A DNA stretch of 43,255 bases, taken from DATLHO01 sp035539855. GTDB lineage: Bacteria > Bacteroidota > Ignavibacteria > OLB7. The stretch spans positions 1-43,255 of the forward strand of contig DATLHO010000330.1 of assembly GCA_035539855.1 (NCBI GenBank), in the 5' to 3' direction. A model generated the notes under the pieces. The model made no database searches, was not told the DNA's origin, and saw nothing but the letters and a program-made list of their open reading frames with translations. Below are positions 24,195 to 32,412 of this stretch, piece after piece; position 1 is the stretch's first letter; every line of letters starts with the position of its first letter. The position numbers and the translations under genes were made by a program.

Positions 24195-24416
24195 TCACGG
24201 CTCCCCGTTAATGTGACGTTCGTGCTCGCGACGCCGCCTGGCCATCCGGGCGACGGCGATCCGGTAGATGCCGTAGAGCATCAGGACGATGCCGAACATC
24301 GTGCGCAACAGCGCGCCGCTCTGAGGATCGCCGAAACGGGGCTCGAAGTACCCGCCGAGAATGAGCGCGCCGACGATGATCATCACCGCGCCGAGGACGT
24401 ACCCGATTGCCTGCAT
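24195..24416 (-). CDS. Small two-helix membrane protein
   Basis: This 73-residue protein has two hydrophobic helices (about 3-22, AIGYVLGAVMIIVGALILGG, and about 35-55, LLRTMFGIVLMLYGIYRIAV) joined by a short loop with EPRFGDPQSG. A strongly basic tail follows (RMARRRREHERH). The positive tail suggests it lies in the cytoplasm. I do not recognise the family. The reading frame continues upstream into the terminator hairpin at 24441, so I chose the ATG at 24416. Its stop is six bases before the start of the lipoprotein gene, so the two are probably co-transcribed and perhaps translationally coupled. Confidence 0.7.
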   Translation of the reverse strand: MQAIGYVLGAVMIIVGALILGGYFEPRFGDPQSGALLRTMFGIVLMLYGIYRIAVARMARRRREHERHINGEP

Positions 24417-24431
24417 GGTCGCAAGACTCGC

Positions 24432-24473
24432 AAAATAAAAGCCCGCACGTCGATGACAACGTGCGGGCAAAAA
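24432..24473 (-). terminator. Intrinsic terminator after the second tonB gene
   Basis: GCCCGCACGT (24441-24450) pairs perfectly with ACGTGCGGGC (24459-24468). On the minus strand it is followed by TTTTATTTT (24440-24432), an excellent T-run, and an A-run precedes it (24473-24469), so it could work in both directions. It lies 52 bases after the tonB stop and ahead of the small membrane protein gene, which must then have its own promoter or depend on read-through. Confidence 0.85.
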
Positions 24474-24520
24474 GAGCTGACGCCCGACGATCGCGCACGC
24501 GACGATCGAGAGCCCGATGA

Positions 24521-25333
24521 TCAGTCGAGCGTGAAGCGGATCGGGATCATGATCCAGACCCGCACCGGTTGCCTGTTCTGACGACCGGCGCCGAAGCGGG
24601 TCGCACGCACGGCGTCGAGCGCGGCGGCGTCAAGGATACGATTTACCGACGACCCGACCTCGACACGCTCGGGTATGCCGTCGACGCCGATGAGCGCCTT
24701 GACGTACACCGTACCCTCCATGTCGTGCTGGCGCGCGATCTCCGGATAGACGATGCGCCCCATGAGCTCCTCCATCGACACCGTTGGAAGCTCGACGTTG
24801 TCGTAGAAGATCTCGGTCGCGTCGAGCGCGGTGTCCGCCGCGATCGGCGGCCGCGTTCCATCGCACTGACCGGCGTCGAGCCGCTCGCCGCCGCTGCCGT
24901 CTCCGCCGCCATTGAGATCTCCGTCGGCAGTGCCCCGCGTGCCTGCCCGCCCGATCTCGCGCGTCGTCGGATACTCGGTAGCGTCCGCCGTCGCGTCGTC
25001 GACCACGAGCGGCTTCGCGTTGTCGACCGCCCGTTGCGGCTTCGCGGTGCCGCCGATCGTACGATCGGATCCTGCCGGACGATTCGGCTCGATCGGCTTC
25101 GCCGGCTCCAGCGGCTCGAGCGGAATGTCCGGTCCGCTGGGAATCCACAGGATGGTATCGCGAGTCCCTCCGCCGGACTCCGAGATCGCCACGGCCGGCC
25201 GCGCGGTCGCGAGGAACAGCGCGATGGCGCCGGCATGCAGGAGGATCGAAATGACGAGCGCGGCGGCGAGACTGCGGTTGTTGGCGACGACGAGCTCGGT
25301 GGCGTGCTCGCGGATGCGTTCGGTGATGCCCAT
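24521..25333 (-). CDS. tonB: Energy transducer TonB (second copy)
   Basis: This 270-residue protein has a short cytoplasmic N-terminus and one membrane helix (about 23-43, LAAALVISILLHAGAIALFL). A periplasmic spacer rich in Pro, Thr, Asp and Gly follows, and then a C-terminal TonB domain (about 185-270: GRIVYPEIARQHDMEGTVYV, ALIGVDGIPERVEVG, ILDAAALDAVRATRF, PVRVWIMIPIRFTLD). TonB transmits proton-motive force from ExbBD to outer-membrane receptors. Its N-terminal NRxLAxALxIS segment matches the copy at 25508, so the two arose by duplication. The start has AGAGG about nine bases upstream. It follows its own intergenic gap and the hairpin of the previous tonB, and ends at a strong terminator. 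Confidence 0.88.
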   Translation of the reverse strand: MGITERIREHATELVVANNRSLAAALVISILLHAGAIALFLATARPAVAISESGGGTRDTILWIPSGPDIPLEPLEPAKPIEPNRPAGSDRTIGGTAKPQRAVDNAKPLVVDDATADATEYPTTREIGRAGTRGTADGDLNGGGDGSGGERLDAGQCDGTRPPIAADTALDATEIFYDNVELPTVSMEELMGRIVYPEIARQHDMEGTVYVKALIGVDGIPERVEVGSSVNRILDAAALDAVRATRFGAGRQNRQPVRVWIMIPIRFTLD

Positions 25334-25455
25334 TGCGACACCTCTGCTGTGCGGCCGAAGGACCGGTGAGATGAGCTGTGCGGAGTGACCGTGGATTGCC
25401 TCCGAACATAACCGCGCACTCGGCGTTGGTTACTCGCACCGTCCCTGAACGCACA

Positions 25456-25481
25456 CGGCCCTTCCGAAAACGGAAGGGCCG
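25456..25481 (-). terminator. Hairpin after the first tonB gene
   Basis: CGGCCCTTCCG (25456-25466) pairs perfectly with CGGAAGGGCCG (25471-25481) around an AAAA loop (TTTT on the minus strand). It lies 26 bases beyond the stop at 25508 and is probably the end of the exbB-exbD3-tonB transcript, although no strong T-run follows. Confidence 0.65.
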
Positions 25482-25507
25482 CATGTCGATCTGTCGGAGC
25501 GACCGCG

Positions 25508-26305
25508 TCAGTCGAGCTGGAACACGACTGGCACCGAGACCCAGCATGGGATCGGGACACCGTTCTGAACGCCCGGCGTGAACTGCATCGACATCACGGC
25601 GTCGACCGCGTTGGCGTCGAGCAGCTTATTGTCGCTGTAGTCGATACGGTACTTCGACGGCTTGCCGGTCTTGTCGATGAGCGCGCGAACGACCACTTTG
25701 CCCTCGATGCCGTTCTTGCGGGCGATCTCCGGATAGACGGTTTTCTTCTGCAACGCCACCCAGTCGACGCTCGGCTCGGTCGCATCCGGGATGAAATCGT
25801 CCGGGTCGGGCTCCGCTTCGGCCGTGATGTTCACGGGCTGGTCGATGTTGACGGTGCCGAGTCCCTCGCCGCCGTCGCTCGGACCGAAGCCGCCGCCGGT
25901 GCCGCCCTCGGGCGTGGCGACCGAGATCTCGGTCGTCGTGGCGAACTCCTTGACGTCCGGCGCGATGATCGCGTCGGGCACCGGGATCGGGTTGCCGGCG
26001 CGTGCGGCGACGCCGCCGCCATCACCGCTGCCGCCCATGAGCTCCGGCGGAATCATCGGAGGCGGGGGCGGAGGCGCGGCCTGCGGGGGCTCCGGAGGCG
26101 GCGCGATGTTGATCAGCTTCGTCTTGTTGATGCCGAGCTTGTTCTTCGCGTCGTCATCGGCCTTGCCGATGTTGATCCCGAAGACGTACAGGCCGATCAG
26201 CAGCGCGTGAAAGCCGACCGAGATCGCCAGGGCCCAGCCGAGATTGCGGTTGTACGCCGCTTTCAGCTCCGCGGCGCCATATCGAATCCTCTCCTGAATG
26301 CTCAT
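25508..26305 (-). CDS. tonB: Energy transducer TonB (first copy)
   Basis: This 265-residue TonB has a membrane helix (about 23-44, LGWALAISVGFHALLIGLYV), then a proline-rich periplasmic stretch (IAPPPEPPQAAPPPPPPMIP) and Gly-rich linkers. The C-terminal TonB domain is at about 180-265 (VALQKKTVYPEIARKNGIEG, VVVRALIDKTGKPS, PIPCWVSVPVVFQLD). Its ATG overlaps the stop of the upstream exbD by four bases (ATGA), so it is translationally coupled to the exb genes. It is the main candidate partner of the ExbB-ExbD complex here. The proline-rich spacer is present only in this copy, so the two TonB proteins may reach different receptors. Confidence 0.92.
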   Translation of the reverse strand: MSIQERIRYGAAELKAAYNRNLGWALAISVGFHALLIGLYVFGINIGKADDDAKNKLGINKTKLINIAPPPEPPQAAPPPPPPMIPPELMGGSGDGGGVAARAGNPIPVPDAIIAPDVKEFATTTEISVATPEGGTGGGFGPSDGGEGLGTVNIDQPVNITAEAEPDPDDFIPDATEPSVDWVALQKKTVYPEIARKNGIEGKVVVRALIDKTGKPSKYRIDYSDNKLLDANAVDAVMSMQFTPGVQNGVPIPCWVSVPVVFQLD

Positions 26306-26847
26306 AGTTTATCTATCGCCTCCTTGAATTCCGGCTCCAGCGGCATGATCGAGAAGCGGCGCTCGCGCTTCTGCTTCTTGGCCGTATACTCGTCAGTCAA
26401 CACAGCCTCGGCCTGGTTTAGCCGGTCGAGAACCTTTACCACCGTCTCGTACTTCGCCTGGGGATCGACCTTGAGGATCGTGATCAGGCGATTCTCCTTC
26501 TCGCGGTTGTGTTGGACCGAAAACGTCGAGACCTCGTTCATGGGGATCTTCTTGAAGTTCGTCGGATCCAATCCGGTCGAATAGAAGATCTCCTCATCGG
26601 CCGCGACGAAGAGCGTCAATAGTTCAGACGCCTTGACCTCGACTTGTGACTGCACGTCGGGCGGAATCATCATCTCCATGATCTGCGGCTGACTCATGGT
26701 CGTCGCGAACATGAAGAACGTCAGCAACAGGAAGGCCACGTCGACGAGCGGCGTCATGTCGAGCTTGAAGCCGATGCGCTTCGGTTTCTTGACGCCTGAT
26801 CCCTTCTTGTGTGACCGTCCTCCGCCACCTAAGTCTACTGCACCCAT
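26302..26847 (-). CDS. exbD: ExbD-type biopolymer transporter (third exbD)
   Basis: This 181-residue protein has a basic N-terminus, then one membrane helix (about 28-50) beginning MTPLVDVAFLLLTFFMFATT. The aspartate in it is the conserved proton-pathway residue of ExbD/TolR. A periplasmic domain follows (about 60-170). The start has GGAGA seven bases upstream. It overlaps tonB by four bases. It resembles the second exbD (26885) more than the first: both have FMFATTMSQPQ after the helix and a short acidic and basic tail. Confidence 0.9.
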   Translation of the reverse strand: MGAVDLGGGGRSHKKGSGVKKPKRIGFKLDMTPLVDVAFLLLTFFMFATTMSQPQIMEMMIPPDVQSQVEVKASELLTLFVAADEEIFYSTGLDPTNFKKIPMNEVSTFSVQHNREKENRLITILKVDPQAKYETVVKVLDRLNQAEAVLTDEYTAKKQKRERRFSIMPLEPEFKEAIDKL

Positions 26848-26884
26848 CGGTGTATCTCCAGCCTCTCGCTGTACTCAAAGTGAA

Positions 26885-27400
26885 TTAGCGATCGTTGATC
26901 AGCTGCCGCTCCTCGTCGCCGATCGGGGCGATCGTGAAGCGACGCTCGCGGCGCTCGGCGCGCCGGGCAAACTCATGCTCCATCTGGGTCTCGACCGCAT
27001 TGAGCCGATCAAGCACCGCCACGACCGTGCCGTAGGAGGCCGTCGGTTCCGCGCGCAGCGCCGTCACGAGGGCATTACCTTCGGCGAGGATTCGATGCGA
27101 GGCAATCCGCTCGATCTCCGAGAGATTCGTCGCGACCGGCTCGTCGGTACCATCGCGGTAGAAGAGCCGACCGTCGCCGCGAACCAGTACGGTCAGGAGC
27201 TTCGTGACCTCGACATCGCCGTCCTGGGGCGGCACCTGGATCTGCATCACCTGCGGCTGACTCATGGTTGTCGCGAACATGAAGAACGTCAGCAGCAGAA
27301 ACGCGACGTCGACGAGCGGCGTCATGTCGAGCCGGAATCCCGTTCGACGTCGAGTCGTCCGATCGTTCCGGCCAGCGCTCGAGAGCTCGATAGAAGCCAT
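26885..27400 (-). CDS. exbD: ExbD-type biopolymer transporter (second exbD)
   Basis: This 171-residue protein has a short N-terminus, a membrane helix with MTPLVDVAFLLLTFFMFATT and a periplasmic domain (PPQDGDVEVTKLLTVLVRGD, VVAVLDRLNAVETQMEHEFA). It ends in a basic and acidic tail like the third copy. The start has GAGGTG about five bases upstream. The gaps to its neighbours are 37 and 45 bases, consistent with one operon. It is closely related in sequence to the third copy, so local duplication is likely. Confidence 0.9.
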   Translation of the reverse strand: MASIELSSAGRNDRTTRRRTGFRLDMTPLVDVAFLLLTFFMFATTMSQPQVMQIQVPPQDGDVEVTKLLTVLVRGDGRLFYRDGTDEPVATNLSEIERIASHRILAEGNALVTALRAEPTASYGTVVAVLDRLNAVETQMEHEFARRAERRERRFTIAPIGDEERQLINDR

Positions 27401-27445
27401 GGCCCCACCTCGTCGATTCGTTCGGTGCGCCTCCGTCCGGCCGCG

Positions 27446-27988
27446 CTACTTCCCGCCGCCAGGCGTCGGGGCGTCATCGCTGCTGACGGTGGCGAAGTTG
27501 AAGATCGTCGCCCCCTTCGAGCGGAAGGTGTTCATCACGCGCTCGATCTCGCCGAAGTCGACGTTGCGGTCGGCGTCGACGACGAACTTCATCCGGTTGC
27601 GCGAGACGATGCGCGACTGCAGCACCATGTTGCCGAGCTCGACCGAGTCCTTGACCGGCACCATTGCCTTGGTCGAGCGCTCGTCCTCGGGAACCAGACT
27701 CGCGAGCTTGTAGACCTCGGCGCGCTGGTTCTCGTCGGAGACCGCGTAGAAGTACACCGGGCGCTTGGTATCCGGATCGATCGCGATCTTCACCATGCCC
27801 GTGCCGACCTCGGGCAGCTTGGTCGTATCGGCCGAGGCGACCGGGCGCTTGATGTCGTACTTCTGCTCGTTCTCGGCGTCGGACTTGAACTTCGCCGTGA
27901 ACATGAAGAACGTCAGCAGCAGGAACGCGACGTCGACGAGCGGCGTCATGTCGAGCTGAAAGCCGACGCGTTTCGGTTTATGTGCCAT
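27446..27988 (-). CDS. exbD: ExbD-type biopolymer transporter (first exbD)
   Basis: This 180-residue protein has MTPLVDVAFLLLTFFMFTAK in its membrane helix, including the conserved Asp, and a periplasmic domain that differs from the other two copies (IDPDTKRPVYFYAVSDENQR, NRMKFVVDADRNVDFGEIER). The last segment VDADRNVDFGEIERVM is the usual ExbD C-terminal repeat. It follows exbB by 20 bases. It is probably the older or primary ExbD of the complex, with copies two and three as a diverged pair. Confidence 0.9.
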   Translation of the reverse strand: MAHKPKRVGFQLDMTPLVDVAFLLLTFFMFTAKFKSDAENEQKYDIKRPVASADTTKLPEVGTGMVKIAIDPDTKRPVYFYAVSDENQRAEVYKLASLVPEDERSTKAMVPVKDSVELGNMVLQSRIVSRNRMKFVVDADRNVDFGEIERVMNTFRSKGATIFNFATVSSDDAPTPGGGK

Positions 27989-28008
27989 AGTGGCTGGGTG
28001 CCCCTGGG

Positions 28009-28794
28009 TTACTTCGTCTTGACCGTGAGGATCTCCATCATCGACAGCGTCGACTCCTCGATCATGTAGACGAAGTTGTCCACCCGATTCGTGAAGTAGT
28101 TGTACGCCACGATCGCCATGATGGCCGCGGCCAGTCCGCCCGCGGTGTTGATGAGCGCTTCGGAGATACCGATCGACAGCTGCACGGCCGAGGCGGCCTG
28201 CCCGGCGGTCGCCAGCGCCTGGAAGGCGCGGATCATGCCCAGCGTCGTTCCGAGCAGTCCGATCATCGTCGAGATCGAGGCGATCGTCGAAAGCGCGATC
28301 AGGTTCTTCTCGAGCAGCGGCGTCTCGAGGCCCGTGGCCTCATCGATCGCACGCTTGACCTCGGCGAGCTTCTTCTCGGGATCGTATGCCGGGTCGTTGC
28401 GCACCTGCTGGTAACGCTCGAGACCCGAGCGCAGGATGTTCGCTGCCGAGCCGCGCTGCTTGTCGCACTCCTGGATCGCTCCCTCGATGTTGCCGGCCAT
28501 CAGCAGGTCGTGCACGCGACGGAGGAACTTCGAGAGGTTGCCCTTGCCCTGGGCGCGGGTCAGCGCGAAGAGGCGCTCGACGATGAACGTGACGACCATC
28601 AGCGTCAGCGCGATCAGGATCGCGACGAGCGGTCCGCCGGTGTAGACCGTGCCGAGCATGTTGCCCGGGATCGGGACGTGCTTCGTGGCGGGATCGGTGA
28701 AGTTGGCCGCGTTGCCGAAGACGACATAGAAGATGACGAATGCCACCACGAGGCAGGCCAGGACGACCCCGATCACGAAATACTTGCTTTTCAT
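28009..28794 (-). CDS. exbB: ExbB/TolQ/MotA-family proton channel protein
   Basis: This 261-residue protein has an N-terminal membrane helix (about 5-27), a second hydrophobic segment (about 52-72, GGPLVAILIALTLMVVTFIV), a cytoplasmic region with ERLFALTRAQGKGNLSKF, and the family core LIALSTIASISTMIGLLGTT and GISEALINTAGGLAAAIMAI, the two helices that line the proton channel. With ExbD it couples proton flow to TonB movement. It is the first gene of the block exbB-exbD-exbD-exbD-tonB, and there is an 81-base gap to the STAS gene upstream. No Shine-Dalgarno is visible. Confidence 0.93.
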   Translation of the reverse strand: MKSKYFVIGVVLACLVVAFVIFYVVFGNAANFTDPATKHVPIPGNMLGTVYTGGPLVAILIALTLMVVTFIVERLFALTRAQGKGNLSKFLRRVHDLLMAGNIEGAIQECDKQRGSAANILRSGLERYQQVRNDPAYDPEKKLAEVKRAIDEATGLETPLLEKNLIALSTIASISTMIGLLGTTLGMIRAFQALATAGQAASAVQLSIGISEALINTAGGLAAAIMAIVAYNYFTNRVDNFVYMIEESTLSMMEILTVKTK

Positions 28795-28875
28795 AAACCG
28801 TTTGAGAGAATGAAGATTTGAACGCTGATGTCGAGTGCTGAGCGGAAGTCGCCGCCGATGGTCTGCGTCACAGAC

Positions 28876-29232
28876 CTAGGCGGACTGGCCGAGGGCGGCG
28901 AGACCCTCCTGGCGAGACCCGTACACATTGAAGACGAGAACGAGCTTCGTGATCACGAACAGGTTCTCGATGTTCTTCGACACGTTGCAGAGGCCGAGAT
29001 GCGCACCACGCTTGGTGAAGCTGGTGTGCGCGGCAATCAGCACGCCAAGTGCCGTCGAATTGAGATAGGTGGCGTCCTCGAGGTCGATCAGCATGCTCAT
29101 CGTTCCTCCCTCGGACTCCTCGGCCAGGGCGTTGCGGAGTTGATCGGTCTCGTCGCCGCCGGTGAATTCACCGCGAAGGGCGAGCACCTTCACTCCACTC
29201 TCTGTCGAGGTCCGAACTTTGGGAAGCAACAT
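28876..29232 (-). CDS. STAS-domain protein (anti-sigma factor antagonist-like)
   Basis: The start at 29232 (AGGAG ten bases upstream) gives a 118-residue single STAS domain: VLALRGEFTGGDETDQLRNA, MSMLIDLEDATYLNSTALGV, GAHLGLCNVSKNIENLFVIT. In SpoIIAA/RsbV-type antagonists the phosphorylated serine lies in a D-SxGxG-like loop; here the segment is LNSTALG, which keeps the serine and glycine. These proteins bind anti-sigma kinases; no RsbW-like kinase or sigma factor gene is adjacent, so it may be an orphan partner or have another role. An in-frame ATG at 29259 would add nine residues. Confidence 0.82.
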   Translation of the reverse strand: MLLPKVRTSTESGVKVLALRGEFTGGDETDQLRNALAEESEGGTMSMLIDLEDATYLNSTALGVLIAAHTSFTKRGAHLGLCNVSKNIENLFVITKLVLVFNVYGSRQEGLAALGQSA

Positions 29233-29336
29233 CGACGTTCGTCTCCTGGGAGATTGCATTGACGGGTACGTGAGCGCGCTTAACGCGGAGCGTGCCAAAA
29301 TATCCCGCTCCTGTCGGCCATGCAAGCAATGAAACT

Positions 29337-30059
29337 TTAACGCGGAGCCCGCTTCTGCGCCGCTTTCGCGTCCGCGAGCTCGGCAGCGACCCATCGGTCG
29401 AGCTCCAACCCGGCGACGTCGCGGAAGGCCGCGGCCGCTTCGCGACCGCCGAGAATCGAGCGCAATGCCGCAAGCATCCTCCCGGAGCCGATCCGCTCGC
29501 CGAGTCGGCGGGCCAGTCGTCCGGCCACGGCGTAGGCCCGGCGGGCCTCCTGGTGTGTCCGTGCGGTCTCGAGCGCCCGGTCGAGCTCGGCCGCCGAGGC
29601 GAAGCGTCCCTCGGCAGGATGCCGCTCGCCGGCGACCGTCATCGCCACGCCTTCGCTGAGCCAGCGCGGCATCCTCTGCGCCGCCGGCGCCAGCGCGACG
29701 TGCACCAGCTCGTGGGCAAGTGCCCGATCCAGACCCGGCTGCCGGCGCAGCACGCCGATCGGCTGCAGGTGCAGCGTCGCGCCACGCACGCCCGCCAGGT
29801 GCATCCGCCCGGCGCCGGAGCGTGCGGCGAACTCGGTCGTCGTCGCGTGCACCCGGACCGCGATCTGCGCGGGGAGCTTCAGTCCGGCGCTGCGCACCGT
29901 GCCATAGGCAGCCTCGAGCGCCTCGGCGAGTCCGCCGGCCGATTCGCGATCGGGATGGGAGATCACGAAGTGCGCCGTTCGCACGGTCCGCGACCCGGCC
30001 GTGGCCGGCGCCAGCACGATCAGAGCGGCGAGCATCGCCATGTGGGGATGGATCCTCAT
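29337..30059 (-). CDS. Secreted HExxH metallopeptidase (peptidase MA-like)
   Basis: This 240-residue protein has an N-terminal hydrophobic signal segment (MRIHPHMAMLAALIVLAPAT) and, after a beta-rich stretch, the zinc motif HELVH (residues 116-120) with a glutamate in RWLSEG (E136) as the probable third ligand. This HExxH-x15-E spacing resembles peptidase MA-like gluzincins. The C-terminal part is helical and Ala/Arg-rich. It starts within the stop of dtd (ATGA, four-base overlap), so translation is coupled to it. Substrate unknown. Confidence 0.75.
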   Translation of the reverse strand: MRIHPHMAMLAALIVLAPATAGSRTVRTAHFVISHPDRESAGGLAEALEAAYGTVRSAGLKLPAQIAVRVHATTTEFAARSGAGRMHLAGVRGATLHLQPIGVLRRQPGLDRALAHELVHVALAPAAQRMPRWLSEGVAMTVAGERHPAEGRFASAAELDRALETARTHQEARRAYAVAGRLARRLGERIGSGRMLAALRSILGGREAAAAFRDVAGLELDRWVAAELADAKAAQKRAPR

Positions 30060-30505
30060 GCCTTCGACTCGAGCAGCAGCGTGAAGGGTCCCTCGTTCAC
30101 GAAAGCGACATCCATCATCGCGCCGAAACGCCCCGTCGCCACCCTCTCGTCGCCCAGGTGCCCGCGGAGCTCTCCAACGAAGCGCTCGTAAAGGCGCTCG
30201 GCCAGCTCGGGCGCGGCCGCGCCGACGTAACTCGGTCGGTTGCCCTTGCGCGTGTCGGCCAGCAGCGTGAACTGGCTGATGACCAGTGCGCCGTGGCCGG
30301 TGTCAATGAGCGAGAGATTCGGAACGCCCGCCTCGTCGGGAAACACCCGGAGCTGCGCGACCTTGCGTGCGAGCATCGTCGCGTGCGCGTCGTCGTCGTC
30401 GTGGCCGACGCCGAGCAGGACGACGAGACCCCGTTCGATCGCGCCGATCGTCCGGCCGTCAACCGCCACCGATGCCGCTCGGGCCCGCTGAACCACTGCC
30501 TTCAC
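30056..30505 (-). CDS. dtd: D-aminoacyl-tRNA deacylase
   Basis: Dtd removes D-amino acids (and Gly from tRNA(Ala)) from tRNA, a proofreading step. The 149-residue length is standard. Hallmarks are MKAVVQRARAASVAVDG, RVFPDEAGVPNLSL, the active-site ISQFTLLADTRKGNRPS and the Gly-cisPro loop VNEGPFTLLLE near the C-terminus. The start is GTG at 30505, with GGAGGG immediately upstream, and no ATG fits the conserved N-terminus. A 177-base gap separates it from prmC. The next gene overlaps its stop by four bases. Confidence 0.95.
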   Translation of the reverse strand: MKAVVQRARAASVAVDGRTIGAIERGLVVLLGVGHDDDDAHATMLARKVAQLRVFPDEAGVPNLSLIDTGHGALVISQFTLLADTRKGNRPSYVGAAAPELAERLYERFVGELRGHLGDERVATGRFGAMMDVAFVNEGPFTLLLESKA

Positions 30506-30682
30506 GATCCCTCCGAAACGGTCGTTCCCCTGCGGAATCGCCCGCGTGGGCGTCCGGTGATCGATGCTGCGTCGCGGGATCGGGTGCGGAGAAGTCTGCT
30601 GAGACGGGGTCGTAGAAAACTAACCGGCTCCCGCGAACGAGTTACATGTCGAATCGAAACAACGCGCCGGCCGCCGGCCCGC

Positions 30683-31546
30683 CTAGGTGCGACGCGCCCA
30701 CAGAATCCTCGGAACGCGGTCGAGATCGCTCAGAATGTCCACCTCGAACCCGGCGGCGCGGAACATCGCGTCGAGCGCCCCGGACTGGCCGTAACCGATC
30801 TCGAGGAACAGGTGGCCGTCGGCGCGCAAAAGGGTCGGGGACGCGTCGATGAAGCGGCGATAGAACGCCAGTCCGTCGCCGTGATCGGTCAATGCCGTGT
30901 GCGGCTCGTGGTCGCGGACCTCCGGCTCGAGCGCCGCCATCTCGGCCGCCGCGACGTACGGCGGATTGCTCACGACCAGATCGAACGAGCCGAGCGCGCG
31001 CACCGCCTCGTCGTCCAGAAAGTCGCAGCGCTCGAAGGTCATCGCGCGCGCGCCGAGGCGCTCGGCGTTGCGCCGGGCGACCGCGAGCGCCTCGTCCGAG
31101 ACGTCGATCGCGACGACCTCCGTGTCCGGACGCTCGAGCGCGATCGTCACGCCGATGCAGCCGCTGCCGGTGCCGACGTCGAGGCACCGCAGCGCATGCA
31201 CGCGCCGCAGCACCTCCTCGACCAGCAGCTCCGTCTCCGGCCGCGGAATGAGCACCGCGCGATCGACCTCGAAGACGCGTCCGTGAAAGTGCGCCTCGCC
31301 GAGGATGTACTGCAGCGGCTCGCGCGCCGCCCGGCGGCGGATCTTCTCGCGCAGCTCGTCGAGCTCGGCGTCGCGCAGCGGACGATCGAACTTCAGATAG
31401 AGATCGAAGCGTTTGAGACCGAGCACGTGCGCGAGGATCAGCTCGATCGTCAACCTGGGCGAGTCGACCCCCTTCTTCGCGAAGTAGTCGCTTCCCCAGT
31501 TGATCATCCTCAGCACGGTCCAGATCTCCGTCGTCGGCGTTGGCAC
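30683..31546 (-). CDS. prmC: Release factor glutamine methyltransferase
   Basis: PrmC methylates the glutamine of the GGQ motif in class 1 release factors. The 287-residue protein has the N-terminal helical domain (SPRLTIELILAHVLGLKRFD, EPLQYILGEAHF) and a Rossmann SAM-binding domain with the signature VLRRVHALRCLDVGTGSGC, IDVSDEALAVARRNAERL and the catalytic NPPY in LVVSNPPYVAA. The GTG at 31546 gives the family's usual EIWTVLRMINW start; an ATG at 31507 would cut into it. A 59-base gap lies between it and the FkbM gene. Confidence 0.95.
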   Translation of the reverse strand: MPTPTTEIWTVLRMINWGSDYFAKKGVDSPRLTIELILAHVLGLKRFDLYLKFDRPLRDAELDELREKIRRRAAREPLQYILGEAHFHGRVFEVDRAVLIPRPETELLVEEVLRRVHALRCLDVGTGSGCIGVTIALERPDTEVVAIDVSDEALAVARRNAERLGARAMTFERCDFLDDEAVRALGSFDLVVSNPPYVAAAEMAALEPEVRDHEPHTALTDHGDGLAFYRRFIDASPTLLRADGHLFLEIGYGQSGALDAMFRAAGFEVDILSDLDRVPRILWARRT

Positions 31547-31605
31547 AGTCGGTTTGCAGTCGGATGGTGAGTGTTGTCGCGTCGATCACCGCCTCGGCGG
31601 CGGCG

Positions 31606-32412
31606 TCAGGTCCTCCATGCGCGGAGCATCCCGAAGGGCGATCGGCCGTGCGGCTCGGTGGTCACCGAGAATCCGGCCGAGCGCAGCAGCCGCGCCAGCG
31701 CTTCGTGGTCGAGCGAGGACCAGTTGTCATGGTACTCGAGCGCGATGCGGTCGATCCGCTCGAGCACGTCGGCCGGCGCCGCGGCGAACAGCGCTCCCTC
31801 CGAGCCCTCGCAATCGATCTTCAGGTAGTCGAGACGCTCGATGCCATGGTCGGCAAAGATACCCGCCAGCGTCGTGGTTCGCACCTCGACGCTGCGCTCG
31901 GTCGGCTCGTCGACCGTGCCGATGAGCACGTTGCCGACGCTGTAGCGGGCGAGCCCCAGCAGCGCCGTGCCCTCTTCGGCGGCGACGGCGGCCTCGACGA
32001 GCTCCACGGCGCGGGCGCCGTTGCGCTCGAGGTTCCGGCGCGCGTGCGCGACGTTGACCGGCGACGGCTCGTAGGCGATCACCCGTCGGGCGCCGCGCGC
32101 GACCGCATAGAGCGCGAACGTGCCGGCGTGCGCGCCGATGTCGACGACGACGTCGCCGGCACGGAGGGCGACCGGCTCGCGATCGTACGCTCGATCGACG
32201 AAGATCTCCAGGAGCAGCGGAACCAGCGTGCGCGCTTCGGGTGCGGAGATCGTCGTGCCGTCGCGCAACACGATCTCCGCCTCACCCTCCTGCCGCAGAA
32301 GCCCGCGCACGACCTGCCACGGGTTGCGGCTGTGCCGCACCGCGAACAGCAGGCCGCGCGCGCCGTTGCGCGCCGCTCGAGCCAGACGCCGTAGCGCCTC
32401 GAATCGGATCAC
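31606..32412 (-). CDS. FkbM-family methyltransferase
   Basis: The start is a GTG at 32412 that overlaps the stop of the M1 peptidase gene (GTGA); this gives 268 residues. An open frame continues 71 codons upstream inside the M1 gene but encodes antisense-like Arg/Gly sequence. The SAM-binding core is VVVDIGAHAGTFALYAVARG and VIAYEPSPVNVAHARRNLER, followed by LDYLKIDCEGSEGALF, which is diagnostic for FkbM-type O-methyltransferases. These usually methylate sugars or secondary metabolites. Its substrate here is unknown; surface glycans are one option given the envelope genes around. Confidence 0.85.
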   Translation of the reverse strand: MIRFEALRRLARAARNGARGLLFAVRHSRNPWQVVRGLLRQEGEAEIVLRDGTTISAPEARTLVPLLLEIFVDRAYDREPVALRAGDVVVDIGAHAGTFALYAVARGARRVIAYEPSPVNVAHARRNLERNGARAVELVEAAVAAEEGTALLGLARYSVGNVLIGTVDEPTERSVEVRTTTLAGIFADHGIERLDYLKIDCEGSEGALFAAAPADVLERIDRIALEYHDNWSSLDHEALARLLRSAGFSVTTEPHGRSPFGMLRAWRT

